IMG/VR virus record: IMGVR_UViG_3300031699_000005
Coordinates: 1 to 41,746 of that record
Direction: 5' to 3' (one strand)
Source: a virus
DNA length: 41,746 nt
The notes beneath the pieces are model-generated. The model had not been told where the DNA came from. It saw only the letters and a program-made list of their open reading frames with translations, and searched no databases. Positions 29,175-37,340 of the stretch are shown piece by piece. Position numbers and translations under genes: made by a program. The first letter of the stretch is position 1. The number at the start of each line of letters is the position of its first letter.

Positions 29175-29717
29175 ATGGCGGTAAAAAAAAGGTCACCACA
29201 GCCCAACCTCTGGGACAGGCAAGAGGGAGAAGGCGCGAGACCATACGACTATTTCATGACCTATCGGGACATGGGACTGCAGCGACGCCTCGAAAGAGTG
29301 GTCGAGATGACGGGTCGGCGCCTCGGCTACCTGCGGAAGCTCAGTCATGAGTGGCGCTGGGTCGAGCGCTGCGCGAGCTGGGACGCGACGGTGCTGCTCG
29401 CCCGCGACGAGGTCGTGCTCACGGAGACCGAAAAGCTCGCCCGAGAGCACATGAAGGCTTTGGGGATCGCGCGGGCCCTTGGCACTCTGTCCCTGGCGAA
29501 GGACCTCAGGACGGCGCGCGAGAGCAATGCCAAGGGCTCCACCGTCGCGACCCGGGACGCCCTCGCGCTCCTCAAGGAGGCCGTGACCCTCGAGCGTTTG
29601 GTCATCGGCGAGGCGACGTCGAGGGAGGTGGGGCGCGTCGAGCTCAATCTGGACGGGATGGCTCCGGAGCGCGCCGAGCTGCTCCTGGATCTCCTTTCCG
29701 AGGCGGGGGTCGACTGA
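29175..29717 (+). CDS. Terminase small subunit-like protein
   Basis: 180 residues, starting at ATG 29175 with a weak TAGGTGA site. The N-terminus is basic (MAVKKRSPQPNLW), followed by YDYFMTYRDMGLQRRLERVV and a helical region with TETEKLAREHMKALGIARAL and ATRDALALLKEAVTLERLVI. The C-terminus has GMAPERAELLLDLLSEAG. It is the first gene of the packaging block, two genes before the large subunit, so a small terminase (DNA-recognition) role is likely. Sequence support alone is modest. Confidence 0.65.
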   Translation: MAVKKRSPQPNLWDRQEGEGARPYDYFMTYRDMGLQRRLERVVEMTGRRLGYLRKLSHEWRWVERCASWDATVLLARDEVVLTETEKLAREHMKALGIARALGTLSLAKDLRTARESNAKGSTVATRDALALLKEAVTLERLVIGEATSREVGRVELNLDGMAPERAELLLDLLSEAGVD

Positions 29718-30967
29718 TGGCACGCAAGGCTCCGGCTCCGAAGCCTCGTACTTCCGCGTTCGTCCCGCCCGGGCTCGAGCCCATCCTGGCCCCCATCGGG
29801 TCGATCCACGAGGCCCCGGACAATCCACGGTCGGGACACTTCGTCGACGGCATCGCCCGGTCTCTTCGCGACCTCGGCTGGCACGCCCCGATCGTGGCTC
29901 GCGAGAACGGAGAGGTCATCGTCGGACACGGACGCCTGTACGCCGCGAGGTCCCTGGGCCTCGAGGAGGTACCCGTCCTCGTGCTCGGCGACGACAAGGC
30001 GACCGCGGTAGAGCGCATGGTCGCCGACAACAGGCTCAACGAGCTCTCGACGTGGGACGTCCCGCAACTCGACGAGCTGCTCGCCGAGTACGAAGGCCTC
30101 GAGGACTGGAAGGACGACCTCGACATCGACGCGATCCTCGCCGAGGCCGACAAGGCGGCGGCAAAAAGGCACACCGATCCCGACGACGTGCCGGATGAGC
30201 AGGCCGTCGTTGTCTCTCGGCCTGGCGACATCTGGTCCCTCGGGGGCCACCGACTGTTGTGCGGGGACTCCACGAAGGCGGAGGACGTCGCCAGCGTGCT
30301 CGACGGGGCGAAGCCAAACCTGATGGTCACCGACCCGCCGTACGGCGTCGAGTACGACGCGTCGTGGAGGGAGAAAGTACTCGGCGGCAAGCGGGCCACG
30401 GGGGCCGTGGAGAACGATGACCGGGCGGACTGGTCCAAGGCGTGGGCCCTCTTTGAGGGCGCCGTCGCCTATGTGTGGCATGGTCCTAAGCAGGCGCCAG
30501 TAGTGGGAGGCAGCCTAGAGCGTGCGGGCCTCCTACTGAGGACACAAATTATATGGGCCAAATCCCAACTAGTCATCTCCAGAGGGCACTACCACGGTCA
30601 GCACGAGCCTTGCTGGTACGCAGTGCGGAAGGGCTCGACTGCTGCGTGGTGTGGTGACCGAAAGCAATCGACGCTTTGGGAGATCGACCACCGTCGCTCC
30701 GAGACCGGGCACTCGACCCAGAAACCCGTTGAGGCGATGCGGCGCCCGATCGCCAACCACGAGGGCGACGTGTACGAGCCTTTCAGCGGGTCCGGCACGA
30801 CCATCATCGCCGCGGAGATGGAGGGCCGCCGCTGCTTCGCCATCGAGGTCAACCCAGCCTACGTCGACATGGCTGTTCGTCGCTGGCAAGAGTTCACCGG
30901 CCTCGAGGCGACCGATGCTGACGGGGCGTCGTTCGCCTCCCGCGAGCGATGCGCCCCCGCACCATAG
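29717..30967 (+). CDS. ParB-like domain fused to DNA methyltransferase
   Basis: The start ATG 29717 shares a base with the previous TGA. The 416-residue protein has an N-terminal ParB-like nuclease domain (about 22-150: PIGSIHEAPDNPRSG, GEVIVGHGRLYAARSLG with GHGR at 70-73, VADNRLNELSTWD). It is followed by a beta-class methyltransferase: DPPYG (206-210), CWYAVRKGSTAAW, and EPFSGSGTT (354-362) for AdoMet. Such fusions modify adenine or N4-cytosine in phage DNA and are often next to terminase. It overlaps the large terminase start by 19 bases. Confidence 0.85.
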   Translation: MARKAPAPKPRTSAFVPPGLEPILAPIGSIHEAPDNPRSGHFVDGIARSLRDLGWHAPIVARENGEVIVGHGRLYAARSLGLEEVPVLVLGDDKATAVERMVADNRLNELSTWDVPQLDELLAEYEGLEDWKDDLDIDAILAEADKAAAKRHTDPDDVPDEQAVVVSRPGDIWSLGGHRLLCGDSTKAEDVASVLDGAKPNLMVTDPPYGVEYDASWREKVLGGKRATGAVENDDRADWSKAWALFEGAVAYVWHGPKQAPVVGGSLERAGLLLRTQIIWAKSQLVISRGHYHGQHEPCWYAVRKGSTAAWCGDRKQSTLWEIDHRRSETGHSTQKPVEAMRRPIANHEGDVYEPFSGSGTTIIAAEMEGRRCFAIEVNPAYVDMAVRRWQEFTGLEATDADGASFASRERCAPAP

Positions 30968-32436
30968 GCCGCTCCCAGGTCGAGTCTCTGCGGCGCATCG
31001 TCGTGACTCGCAGCCTGCTGTCCTTCGTCCGGCAGGCCTGGCGGATCGTCGAGCCGTATCCATTCCAGGAGAACTGGCACCACAAGATCATCTGCTCGGC
31101 CCTCGAGCGCGTGACGCGCAGGGAGACCCGCAAGCTCGTGATCTGCGTTCCGCCAGGGTCCACGAAGACGCTGCTGACGGGGGTCTTCTGGCCGGCGTGG
31201 GCCTGGCTCCTCGACCCGAGCCGGCGACTGATCCACACGACCTACGGCGGGGCCCTCGCCATCAAGCCCGCGCGCCAGATGCGCGACCTCGTCAACTCGG
31301 ATTGGTACCGGTCGATCGGTGGCCCATCGATCCCGTACCAGAACACGCACGCCGCGAAATGGTTCGAGAACGACCGGAAGGGATCCAGGTTCAGTGGCTC
31401 CGTCGGTGGTGAGGTCACTGGGCGCCACGCCCACGACCTGATCGGCGACGATCTCAACAAGGCGATCGACGCGCTCGGTGTTGGTGTCCTGGCCTTTGAC
31501 AGAGCCTGGGACTTCTGGTCTGACGTCCTCCCTACTCGGCAGGCGGACCCGCGGCTGACCACGCAGACCCTCGTCGGCCAGCGTTTGCACCGCGACGACG
31601 TCCCTGGTCGGTGGATGGCGCAGGACCCGAGCGTCGAGCGGATCATCATCCCGATGTGGGCCGAGCCAGACCGCGAGGACCACCATCCGGACGACCTCCG
31701 CGCCGAGGGCGAGATCATGTGGCCCGGGCGCTTCGACGAGGAGGAGCTCGAGGAGCTCAAGCGCATGGGTCCGAGCTCGGTCGCCGCCCAGCTCCAGCAG
31801 AGGCCGATTCCTCCGGGGGGGCAGCTCCTCCGGCCCGAGTACTTCGAGCGGCGCTACGCTTCGCTGCCAGGGCGCCTCAGGGCGTACGTGGAGGCGCGTG
31901 GCACATCGAACCCCTGGGGCGTGGTCTGCGGCATCTACGGCGACGCAACGTTCAAAGGCAAGCCCACGAGCGACTTCACGGTCTTTCAACTCTGGGCGCG
32001 CTGGGAGGGCGAGTACTATCTGCTCGACCAAATCCGTGGCCAATGGGGCTTCTCCGAGGCGCGCCAGCGACTGGCCGACTTCATCGTGGCGCACCCTGAG
32101 AGCCAGTATGTCCGCATCGAGGACGCCGCCAACGGCTCGGCGCTCGAGGACGATCTGCGCACGCTGGGCGTACAGGTCATCCCGCACGCCGGAGGCTGCC
32201 TTGCTCGCACCCAGCTCGTCGAGGGTCCATGCTGGGCCGCGAGCGTCGTCCATCTCCCTGCGAACGCGGAATGGATGGGCGGGGGCGACGGCTTCATCGC
32301 CGAGCACCTAAGCTTCGACGGGCTCGGCACGCGGCACGACGATCAGGTATCGACCAGCGGTCTGGCGCTCCTTGACCTCAAGGGCGGGGCCGCCGCATCA
32401 TACGCTCAGGCGTGGGAGCAGGTGTTGAGGTCATGA
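30949..32436 (+). CDS. terL: Terminase large subunit (TerL)
   Basis: The 495-residue protein has an ATPase domain with Walker A VPPGSTKT (67-74) and Walker B DLIGDDLN (163-170), and a C-terminal RNase H-like nuclease domain with GIYGDATFKG (Asp 332), RIEDAANG (Glu 391) and RHDDQVS (Asp 464/465). It powers DNA translocation into the procapsid and cuts the DNA. The Lys before Thr in the P-loop (STKT) lacks the usual Gly, a common change in this subfamily. Confidence 0.93.
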   Translation: MRPRTIGRSQVESLRRIVVTRSLLSFVRQAWRIVEPYPFQENWHHKIICSALERVTRRETRKLVICVPPGSTKTLLTGVFWPAWAWLLDPSRRLIHTTYGGALAIKPARQMRDLVNSDWYRSIGGPSIPYQNTHAAKWFENDRKGSRFSGSVGGEVTGRHAHDLIGDDLNKAIDALGVGVLAFDRAWDFWSDVLPTRQADPRLTTQTLVGQRLHRDDVPGRWMAQDPSVERIIIPMWAEPDREDHHPDDLRAEGEIMWPGRFDEEELEELKRMGPSSVAAQLQQRPIPPGGQLLRPEYFERRYASLPGRLRAYVEARGTSNPWGVVCGIYGDATFKGKPTSDFTVFQLWARWEGEYYLLDQIRGQWGFSEARQRLADFIVAHPESQYVRIEDAANGSALEDDLRTLGVQVIPHAGGCLARTQLVEGPCWAASVVHLPANAEWMGGGDGFIAEHLSFDGLGTRHDDQVSTSGLALLDLKGGAAASYAQAWEQVLRS

Positions 32437-34151
32437 GCAAGCAAAAAAACGTGCGAAGCGTCAGCCGGATGGCAGACTTCCTCGCCGACGGCTGGGAAAA
32501 CGCTGTCACGAAGTTGGGCACGGCCTACGCCTCCCTGACCCACCACGTGATGCGAGGGGAGACGTGGCTCACTCTCGACGAGCTCGACGAGTACTACGTC
32601 TCTGACTCTGTCGCCCGCCGGGTGATCACCGCGCCCATTGAGCGCGCCATGAAGAAAGGGTTCCTCCTCTCCGCCGTCGGAGACGTGGAATCTGAGCGAG
32701 CCCAGTCCGAAGAGGCCGCCATCTGGGAGCGCCTCGAAGCGCTCGGAGCCATCGCGAAGCTCAAAGAGGCTGCGGCGTGGGGGCGCCTGTTCGGCCGAGG
32801 AGCAGTGCTGCTCGGGACATCGGACAGCGAGGTGAACGCGGCGAGTCCGCTCGGCTCCGTCCGCGAGATCAAGTGGCTCCGCGTCCTGCGGGCCGAGGAG
32901 TTTCAGGCGCTCCGCATCGAGACTGACCCATCGTCTCCTGGCTACGGGTTCCCGGCGACGTGGACAGTCCAGCTCGAGGCCGCCGGGACGTCGGTGGAGA
33001 CCCACACGAGCAGACTGATCCTCTTCGGCTCCGTGATGACCCACAGGCGCCTCAAGGAGGACAACGAGTGGAGGGACATCCCGATCCTCCAGTCCGTCTA
33101 CAGGGACCTCCGCGACTACGACAGTGCCAAGCGGTCCATGAGCCAGATGCTCGTCGACGCCAGCCAAGCGGTGCTAAAGATCTCCGACCTCCCGAGCCTG
33201 TTGGTGAACCAGGGGGAGCTCCTCCGAGCCCGCCTGCGCATCCTCGAGCTCGCGCGCGCGCTGCGCATCATGCCGATCTCGGCGGGCGACTCGACAGGTA
33301 AAAACGCCGAGGAGTTCCAGTTCATCGAGCGGACATTCACTGGAGTCCAGGACACCTTCGAGGCAGTCAGGTCAAGCCTGGCTGCGAGCGTCGGCTGGCC
33401 CGAGACCGTACTCTTTGGGAGGAGCCCAGCCGGCGAGAACGCAACCGGGGAGAGCGATCTCACCCTCTGGGACGACGAGGTCGCGAGCTACCAGGAGGGC
33501 GACCTGCTGCCGGGCATCCAGCACCTCGTCGACCTCATCGTCGAAGAGCAGGGCTTCGGGCCGTGGGCCGTCACGTTCCCGCCGCTGCGCCAACTCTCAG
33601 AGACAGAGCAGGCCGCTCTCGAGAAGACGGTCGCAGAGACGGACGCCATCAACATCGGCGTGGGCGTCTACAGCGAGACCGCGGCGGGGCTCTGGCGCCA
33701 CGCTGGCGACGAGTACAACACCGCCCCGGTGAGGCTCTCGGCCGAGGTGGCCGAGGCGATGCGGGCGCTCGACGAGATGGACCTCGGGCATGTCCCCACG
33801 GATGGAGTCCGGTCTGACCCACTGGCTCTGCAGCAGCCTGCCGAGGCCGTCGACCCGCAGACGGCACTCAACGGCGCTCAGGTGACGGCCATGCTCGAGG
33901 TCGTCCAAGCCGTCGTGATGGGCCAGCTGCCCAGGGAGAGCGCGATCGCGATCATCAGCTCGGCCTTCCCCGTCGATGTCAAGACCGCGGAGCTTATTCT
34001 TGGAGACGTCGGGAAGGGGTTCGTTCCGGTGCAGCAAGCAACACCACCAGGAGGCACCAGTGGACAGCAAGCAGGACAACCAGGAATCGACCCATCCGGC
34101 GACAAAGGCGACGAAGGCGAAGCCCAAGATCCTCCGGGCGGAGCAGCATGA
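32433..34151 (+). CDS. Portal protein (DUF1073 / HI1409 family)
   Basis: The start ATG 32433 overlaps the TerL TGA (ATGA); the in-frame ATG 32412 lies inside terL. The 572-residue product has family features: TLDELDEYYVSDSVARRVIT, then EEAAIWERLEALGAIAKLKE, WGRLFGRGAVLLGTSD, SRLILFGSVMTHRR and the ATGESDLTLWDDEVASYQEG-type loop. Portals form the dodecameric ring at the packaging vertex. The last ~35 residues are Gly/Pro/Asp-rich and overlap the next gene. Confidence 0.87.
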   Translation: MSKQKNVRSVSRMADFLADGWENAVTKLGTAYASLTHHVMRGETWLTLDELDEYYVSDSVARRVITAPIERAMKKGFLLSAVGDVESERAQSEEAAIWERLEALGAIAKLKEAAAWGRLFGRGAVLLGTSDSEVNAASPLGSVREIKWLRVLRAEEFQALRIETDPSSPGYGFPATWTVQLEAAGTSVETHTSRLILFGSVMTHRRLKEDNEWRDIPILQSVYRDLRDYDSAKRSMSQMLVDASQAVLKISDLPSLLVNQGELLRARLRILELARALRIMPISAGDSTGKNAEEFQFIERTFTGVQDTFEAVRSSLAASVGWPETVLFGRSPAGENATGESDLTLWDDEVASYQEGDLLPGIQHLVDLIVEEQGFGPWAVTFPPLRQLSETEQAALEKTVAETDAINIGVGVYSETAAGLWRHAGDEYNTAPVRLSAEVAEAMRALDEMDLGHVPTDGVRSDPLALQQPAEAVDPQTALNGAQVTAMLEVVQAVVMGQLPRESAIAIISSAFPVDVKTAELILGDVGKGFVPVQQATPPGGTSGQQAGQPGIDPSGDKGDEGEAQDPPGGAA

Positions 34152-34308
34152 GCTCCGGGCCGTCGAGGTCCACTACAAGGGCGGCGTGTATCCAGGCCTG
34201 GCCCGAGGCACCGAGTTCGTGGGTTTCTACGGCCCACGGACGCCCCGTGGGCTCGCGACTCCGGCCATGAGGGAGGCGATCGAGATTGCGTGCTCGACGC
34301 CCGCGTGA
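34060..34308 (+). CDS. Small hypothetical protein overlapping the portal 3' end
   Basis: The chosen start is GTG 34060, 5 bases after GGAGG; this overlaps the portal gene by 92 bases in another frame. The 82-residue product has a polar, Lys/Gln/Thr-rich N-terminus and then LRAVEVHYKGGVYPGLARGT and EFVGFYGPRTPRGLATPAMR. The longer frame from 33976 is less likely. It overlaps the next gene's TTG start by 23 bases. Confidence 0.55.
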   Translation: MDSKQDNQESTHPATKATKAKPKILRAEQHELRAVEVHYKGGVYPGLARGTEFVGFYGPRTPRGLATPAMREAIEIACSTPA

Positions 34309-35314
34309 GCCCCGCCAGGCCGAGATCCGGTACCTCGCGGCATCCGACTCCGTCTGGCGCCGAGCCAAGGCGCTGATCGAGATCGGCCTCGACCCGCTCC
34401 TTGCCGTCTGGCCAGAGCCTCCAGTCCAGGACGCTCGCGCGGTCTACCTGTGGCCTGGCATCGAGGCGTCGCTGGTGGAGCGGTACGCGCCCTGGGCGAC
34501 CAGTCCGGAGCGAGTCGCGGCCGTGGCCTTCCCTGGCCAGCGTCCGCCCCTCGTGGCGATCCAGGCCTTCGTCTCACGCTCCATCGCTCAGGGGCAGGCA
34601 CTCGACCGGGGGCAGATCAAACCGCGGCGACGAGGCGCTCTCCCGCTCCTGATCGACGAGGCCGGCTCGGCGGTCCCGACGCCCCCGACGTTCGCCGCTG
34701 CGAGCCCCGAGGCCGCCCTGCAGACGCTCTCGTGGTGTCGCCACGCACTCGGGGCCGCCGTCAGTGCAAAGACGCTGCTGCCCGTCGTCGTCGCCCAGGG
34801 GCGCCGCGTAGAGCGCCTCGTTGACTCCGAGGTCCGCCGCCTTATCACCGACAAGGCGGCGACCGACACGCCGGCCTGGGCGAACCTCATCCAGCCGTGG
34901 ACCCGGGACAACGTCGACCTGATCTCATCGGCGGTCCACGACCCGAACCACTTCGGACGCCCGTCGATGCTCGACGACATCGCCGAGACCATCGCCGCAG
35001 CCTTCCAGGAGGGGCTCCGCGTCGACTCGTTGATGTTGGTGCTCCAGGAGCGCTTCGACGTCGGGAAGAGCCGGCTCCGGCTCATCGCGAGAGACCAGAC
35101 CCTCAAGCTCAACGGTCGCCTGCACCAGCACAAGCAGACGTCCCTCGGAGTCACCGAGTACATCTGGAGGACGGCACGCGACAGCAAGGTGCGCGACACT
35201 CACCGCGCCCTCGAGGGGACAAAACAGGAATGGGCCCACCCACCAGGCCCGGGGCACCCAGGCGAGGACATCCAGTGCCGATGCGTTGCCGAGCCCGTGC
35301 TGCCCGATTTCTGA
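34286..35314 (+). CDS. Head morphogenesis protein (Mu gpF / SPP1 gp7-like)
   Basis: The frame starts at TTG 34286 with GGGAGG at 34271-34276; no ATG or GTG start is nearby in frame. The 342-residue protein has the minor head family pattern: an N-terminal region, AFQEGLRVDSLMLVLQERFD, SRLRLIARDQTLKLNGRL, TEYIWRTARDSKVRDTHRAL and, at the C-terminus, GHPGEDIQCRCVAEPVL. These minor head proteins act in procapsid maturation and DNA injection. Position after the portal agrees. Confidence 0.85.
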   Translation: MRARRPREPRQAEIRYLAASDSVWRRAKALIEIGLDPLLAVWPEPPVQDARAVYLWPGIEASLVERYAPWATSPERVAAVAFPGQRPPLVAIQAFVSRSIAQGQALDRGQIKPRRRGALPLLIDEAGSAVPTPPTFAAASPEAALQTLSWCRHALGAAVSAKTLLPVVVAQGRRVERLVDSEVRRLITDKAATDTPAWANLIQPWTRDNVDLISSAVHDPNHFGRPSMLDDIAETIAAAFQEGLRVDSLMLVLQERFDVGKSRLRLIARDQTLKLNGRLHQHKQTSLGVTEYIWRTARDSKVRDTHRALEGTKQEWAHPPGPGHPGEDIQCRCVAEPVLPDF

Positions 35315-35330
35315 CGCTCAGTGGGTCGCG

Positions 35331-35362
35331 ATTGACACCGCAGACTTGACGCGTCCATACTC
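35331..35362 (+). promoter_or_regulatory. Rightward sigma70-type promoter, copy 1
   Basis: ATTGACACCGCAG, 12 bases, CATACTC: TTGACA (35332-35337), 18-base spacer, CATACT (35356-35361). The same layout occurs at 38580-38611. It lies in a 53-base gap before the protease/scaffold gene. The predicted start point is at or within a base or two of the GTG at 35368, so the transcript may be leaderless. Confidence 0.7.
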
Positions 35363-35367
35363 GGGAC

Positions 35368-36471
35368 GTGAGCACGAAACTGCTTCCCAGGGTCACAAGG
35401 TTCCGCGTCGACGCCAAGGAGCGCGTGGGCAACCGCCTCCGCGTGGACGGCCACTTCTCGCGCACTGGGACCCAGGCCTACGGCGATCAGATCGAGTACC
35501 GCCCCCCCGACGAGGTCTTCGCCGACACGTCGCTGGTGACCTTCCGGGGGATGCCCGTCTCGATCCAGCACCCGGTGGAGGGGGCCGTTACGCCGGACAA
35601 CTGGCGGCGCCTCGTCACGGACGGTGTGGTCGTCGGCCATGTCGGCGACGAGATCCGCAAGGCCGCCGACGGCGTCCACGTCAGCGGGAGCGTCTGGCTC
35701 GACGACGCCAACGCCATCCGTCGCGTCGAGTCCGGCGAGCTCGTCGAGCTCTCGGTCGGCTACTTCGCCGCCCTCGATGAGACCCCCGGTGTCACGCCTG
35801 CAGGCGAGCGCTACGACGCGGTCCAGCGCAACATCAGAGGCAACCACCTCGCCATGCTCGAACCCGGTCAGGCGCGGGGAGGCCCCACGGTACGCATGCA
35901 CCTCGACAGCGAGGGGCTCATGGTTTTCGAGGCCGGGGGGGACCCCCCCAAGGAGAGGCGCACGATGAAGATCACCCTGAAGATCGATGGGGTCTCCTAC
36001 ACGGTGGAGGTCCCGGATGACTCGCCGCTGGCGGAGGCCTGGGCGAAGCACGAGCGGTCCGTGACGGCGCTCCAGGCTCGCGCGGACAGTGCGGCCGAGG
36101 AGCTCGCGAAGGCAAAGAAGGACGAGGCCGAGGCGAAGGCCGCCCTCGCCGCTGCGACGTCACCGGAGGCGCTCGCTGCGCTTTCCTCGGCGCGGACGCA
36201 GCTCCTCGCGGACGCCGCCAAGGTCGCCGGGGGAGCGGTCGAGGACAAGGGCTCCGAGCTCGACGTCCGACGCGCCGCCCTCGTCGCCCGAGGCGTCAGT
36301 CTCGATGGCAAGGACGCCACCTACGTCGCCGCCCGCTTCGACGCCGCCCTCGACGTCGCCAACGAAGCACCCACACACGACGCCGCGGATCAGCTCCGCG
36401 TCGTCCTTGACAACGACTCAAACGGCAAGGTCGAGCTCTCCCCCGAGCAGCTCGCCATGACGAGACTGTAG
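35368..36471 (+). CDS. Head maturation protease (DUF2213) fused to scaffold-like domain
   Basis: The 367-residue protein starts at GTG 35368. The first ~180 residues have the DUF2213 pattern (HFSRTGTQAYGD, EVFADTSLVTFRGMPVSIQH, VGHVGDEIRKAADGVHV, ELVELSVGYFAALDETPGV, RNIRGNHLAMLEPGQARGG), a prohead protease family in which His/Ser-type residues lie around SIQHPVE and LSVGYF. After residue 200 is a separate, Ala/Glu/Lys-rich coiled-coil region (RADSAAEELAKAKKDEAEAK, SPEALAALSSARTQLL) that looks like a scaffold. A nested start at 35965 could make the scaffold alone. Confidence 0.85.
   Translation: MSTKLLPRVTRFRVDAKERVGNRLRVDGHFSRTGTQAYGDQIEYRPPDEVFADTSLVTFRGMPVSIQHPVEGAVTPDNWRRLVTDGVVVGHVGDEIRKAADGVHVSGSVWLDDANAIRRVESGELVELSVGYFAALDETPGVTPAGERYDAVQRNIRGNHLAMLEPGQARGGPTVRMHLDSEGLMVFEAGGDPPKERRTMKITLKIDGVSYTVEVPDDSPLAEAWAKHERSVTALQARADSAAEELAKAKKDEAEAKAALAAATSPEALAALSSARTQLLADAAKVAGGAVEDKGSELDVRRAALVARGVSLDGKDATYVAARFDAALDVANEAPTHDAADQLRVVLDNDSNGKVELSPEQLAMTRL
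35965..36471 (+). CDS. Possible nested scaffold protein (in-frame internal start)
   Basis: ATG 35965 is codon 200 of the fusion and has AAGGAGAGG at 35950-35958, 6 bases upstream, a far better site than that of the GTG at 35368. It would give a 168-residue protein with a beta-like start (MKITLKIDGVSYTVEV) and then the coiled-coil scaffold region. Nested, in-frame scaffold genes inside protease genes are known in lambda (Nu3 within C). A G7-A-C7 run (35935-35949) directly precedes the site. Confidence 0.6.
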   Translation: MKITLKIDGVSYTVEVPDDSPLAEAWAKHERSVTALQARADSAAEELAKAKKDEAEAKAALAAATSPEALAALSSARTQLLADAAKVAGGAVEDKGSELDVRRAALVARGVSLDGKDATYVAARFDAALDVANEAPTHDAADQLRVVLDNDSNGKVELSPEQLAMTRL

Positions 36472-36481
36472 GAGGAAGACC

Positions 36482-37339
36482 ATGACCGTCCAGGCAGCAG
36501 TTGCTGACCCCGTCCTCATCGAGGGGATGCTCCGCAAGGGGCCCTACCCTCACGACATCATCAGCCGCGTCTGCGAGGGCGACCTCGCGGCGGGGCGCCT
36601 GCTCGTCTGGGGCACCGACCCCGCGACGCAGGTCGCAGAGATGGCGGCCCTCCCTGCGGCCGACGTCGACGCCATCGCCACCGCGGCCGTCGTCATCGCG
36701 GCTGCCGCGGCGCAAACCATCGCCGCTGGTGACTTCGACGGTGCCATCGGCGCCGACCGAATCTCCCCCGCGCGCGTACCGTCGATCTCGTTCGACGCGT
36801 CGACCGACTGGGACATCGCCGCCGGCATCACGGTCACCTGGTACGGCCGCGACGCTGGCGGGGCGAACTGCTCCTGCTCCGTCAACAAGGCGACGGGCTC
36901 CGGCGCCCTGGCTCTCTACGGCGACGTCCCGATGTCGGCGATCGACCACGTCGACATCTCGGCGGGCTCGGCTGCCACGGGCGGCGCGGCGACCCTCGGT
37001 GTGGCCAACGACCGCGTCGAGCTCAGCCCCAACGAGTACCCGGGCGTCGCGCTCTACCGCGGCATCAAGGAGCCCAACACCGCGGTCCGCAACTACGCCG
37101 ACGAGGAGGCCGTCGACCTCCTGGTCAAGGGCGACTTCGTTGCGATCCCTGAGCACGCCGTCTCCGCTGGCGACGACGTCTACGTCCGCGTGCTCGCCGC
37201 AGGCACTGACCTCCGGGGGCAGTTCACAGGGATGGACGGGGCGATGACCCCCGCGTCCTACGCCAGGCTGATCGGCGCCAAGTGGCGCTCTCCGGCCGCA
37301 GCCGATGGTCTCGCGATCATCAGATTGACGGGGGTCTAA
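36482..37339 (+). CDS. Head decoration / structural cement-like protein
   Basis: The 285-residue protein starts at ATG 36482 behind AGGAGGAAG. Like phage cement proteins it is Ala/Thr/Val-rich and beta-prone: GRLLVWGTDPATQVAEM, GDVPMSAIDHVDISAGSA, NDRVELSPNEYPGVALYRG, KGDFVAIPEHAVSAGDDVYV and a final AAADGLAIIRLTG. It is placed between the protease/scaffold and capsid genes, the usual place for a decoration gene. It should bind the capsid surface; not proven by sequence. Confidence 0.7.
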   Translation: MTVQAAVADPVLIEGMLRKGPYPHDIISRVCEGDLAAGRLLVWGTDPATQVAEMAALPAADVDAIATAAVVIAAAAAQTIAAGDFDGAIGADRISPARVPSISFDASTDWDIAAGITVTWYGRDAGGANCSCSVNKATGSGALALYGDVPMSAIDHVDISAGSAATGGAATLGVANDRVELSPNEYPGVALYRGIKEPNTAVRNYADEEAVDLLVKGDFVAIPEHAVSAGDDVYVRVLAAGTDLRGQFTGMDGAMTPASYARLIGAKWRSPAAADGLAIIRLTGV

Positions 37340-37340
37340 G

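Noticed and set aside
30859-32307. A 482-residue leftward open frame opposite terL
   Set aside because: Shadow of the TerL gene, which carries intact Walker and nuclease motifs.
32433-34151. Portal gene as an anti-CBASS protein
   Set aside because: Some databases name relatives of this family after Acb1, but length and position right after TerL fit the portal; no separate nuclease domain was seen.
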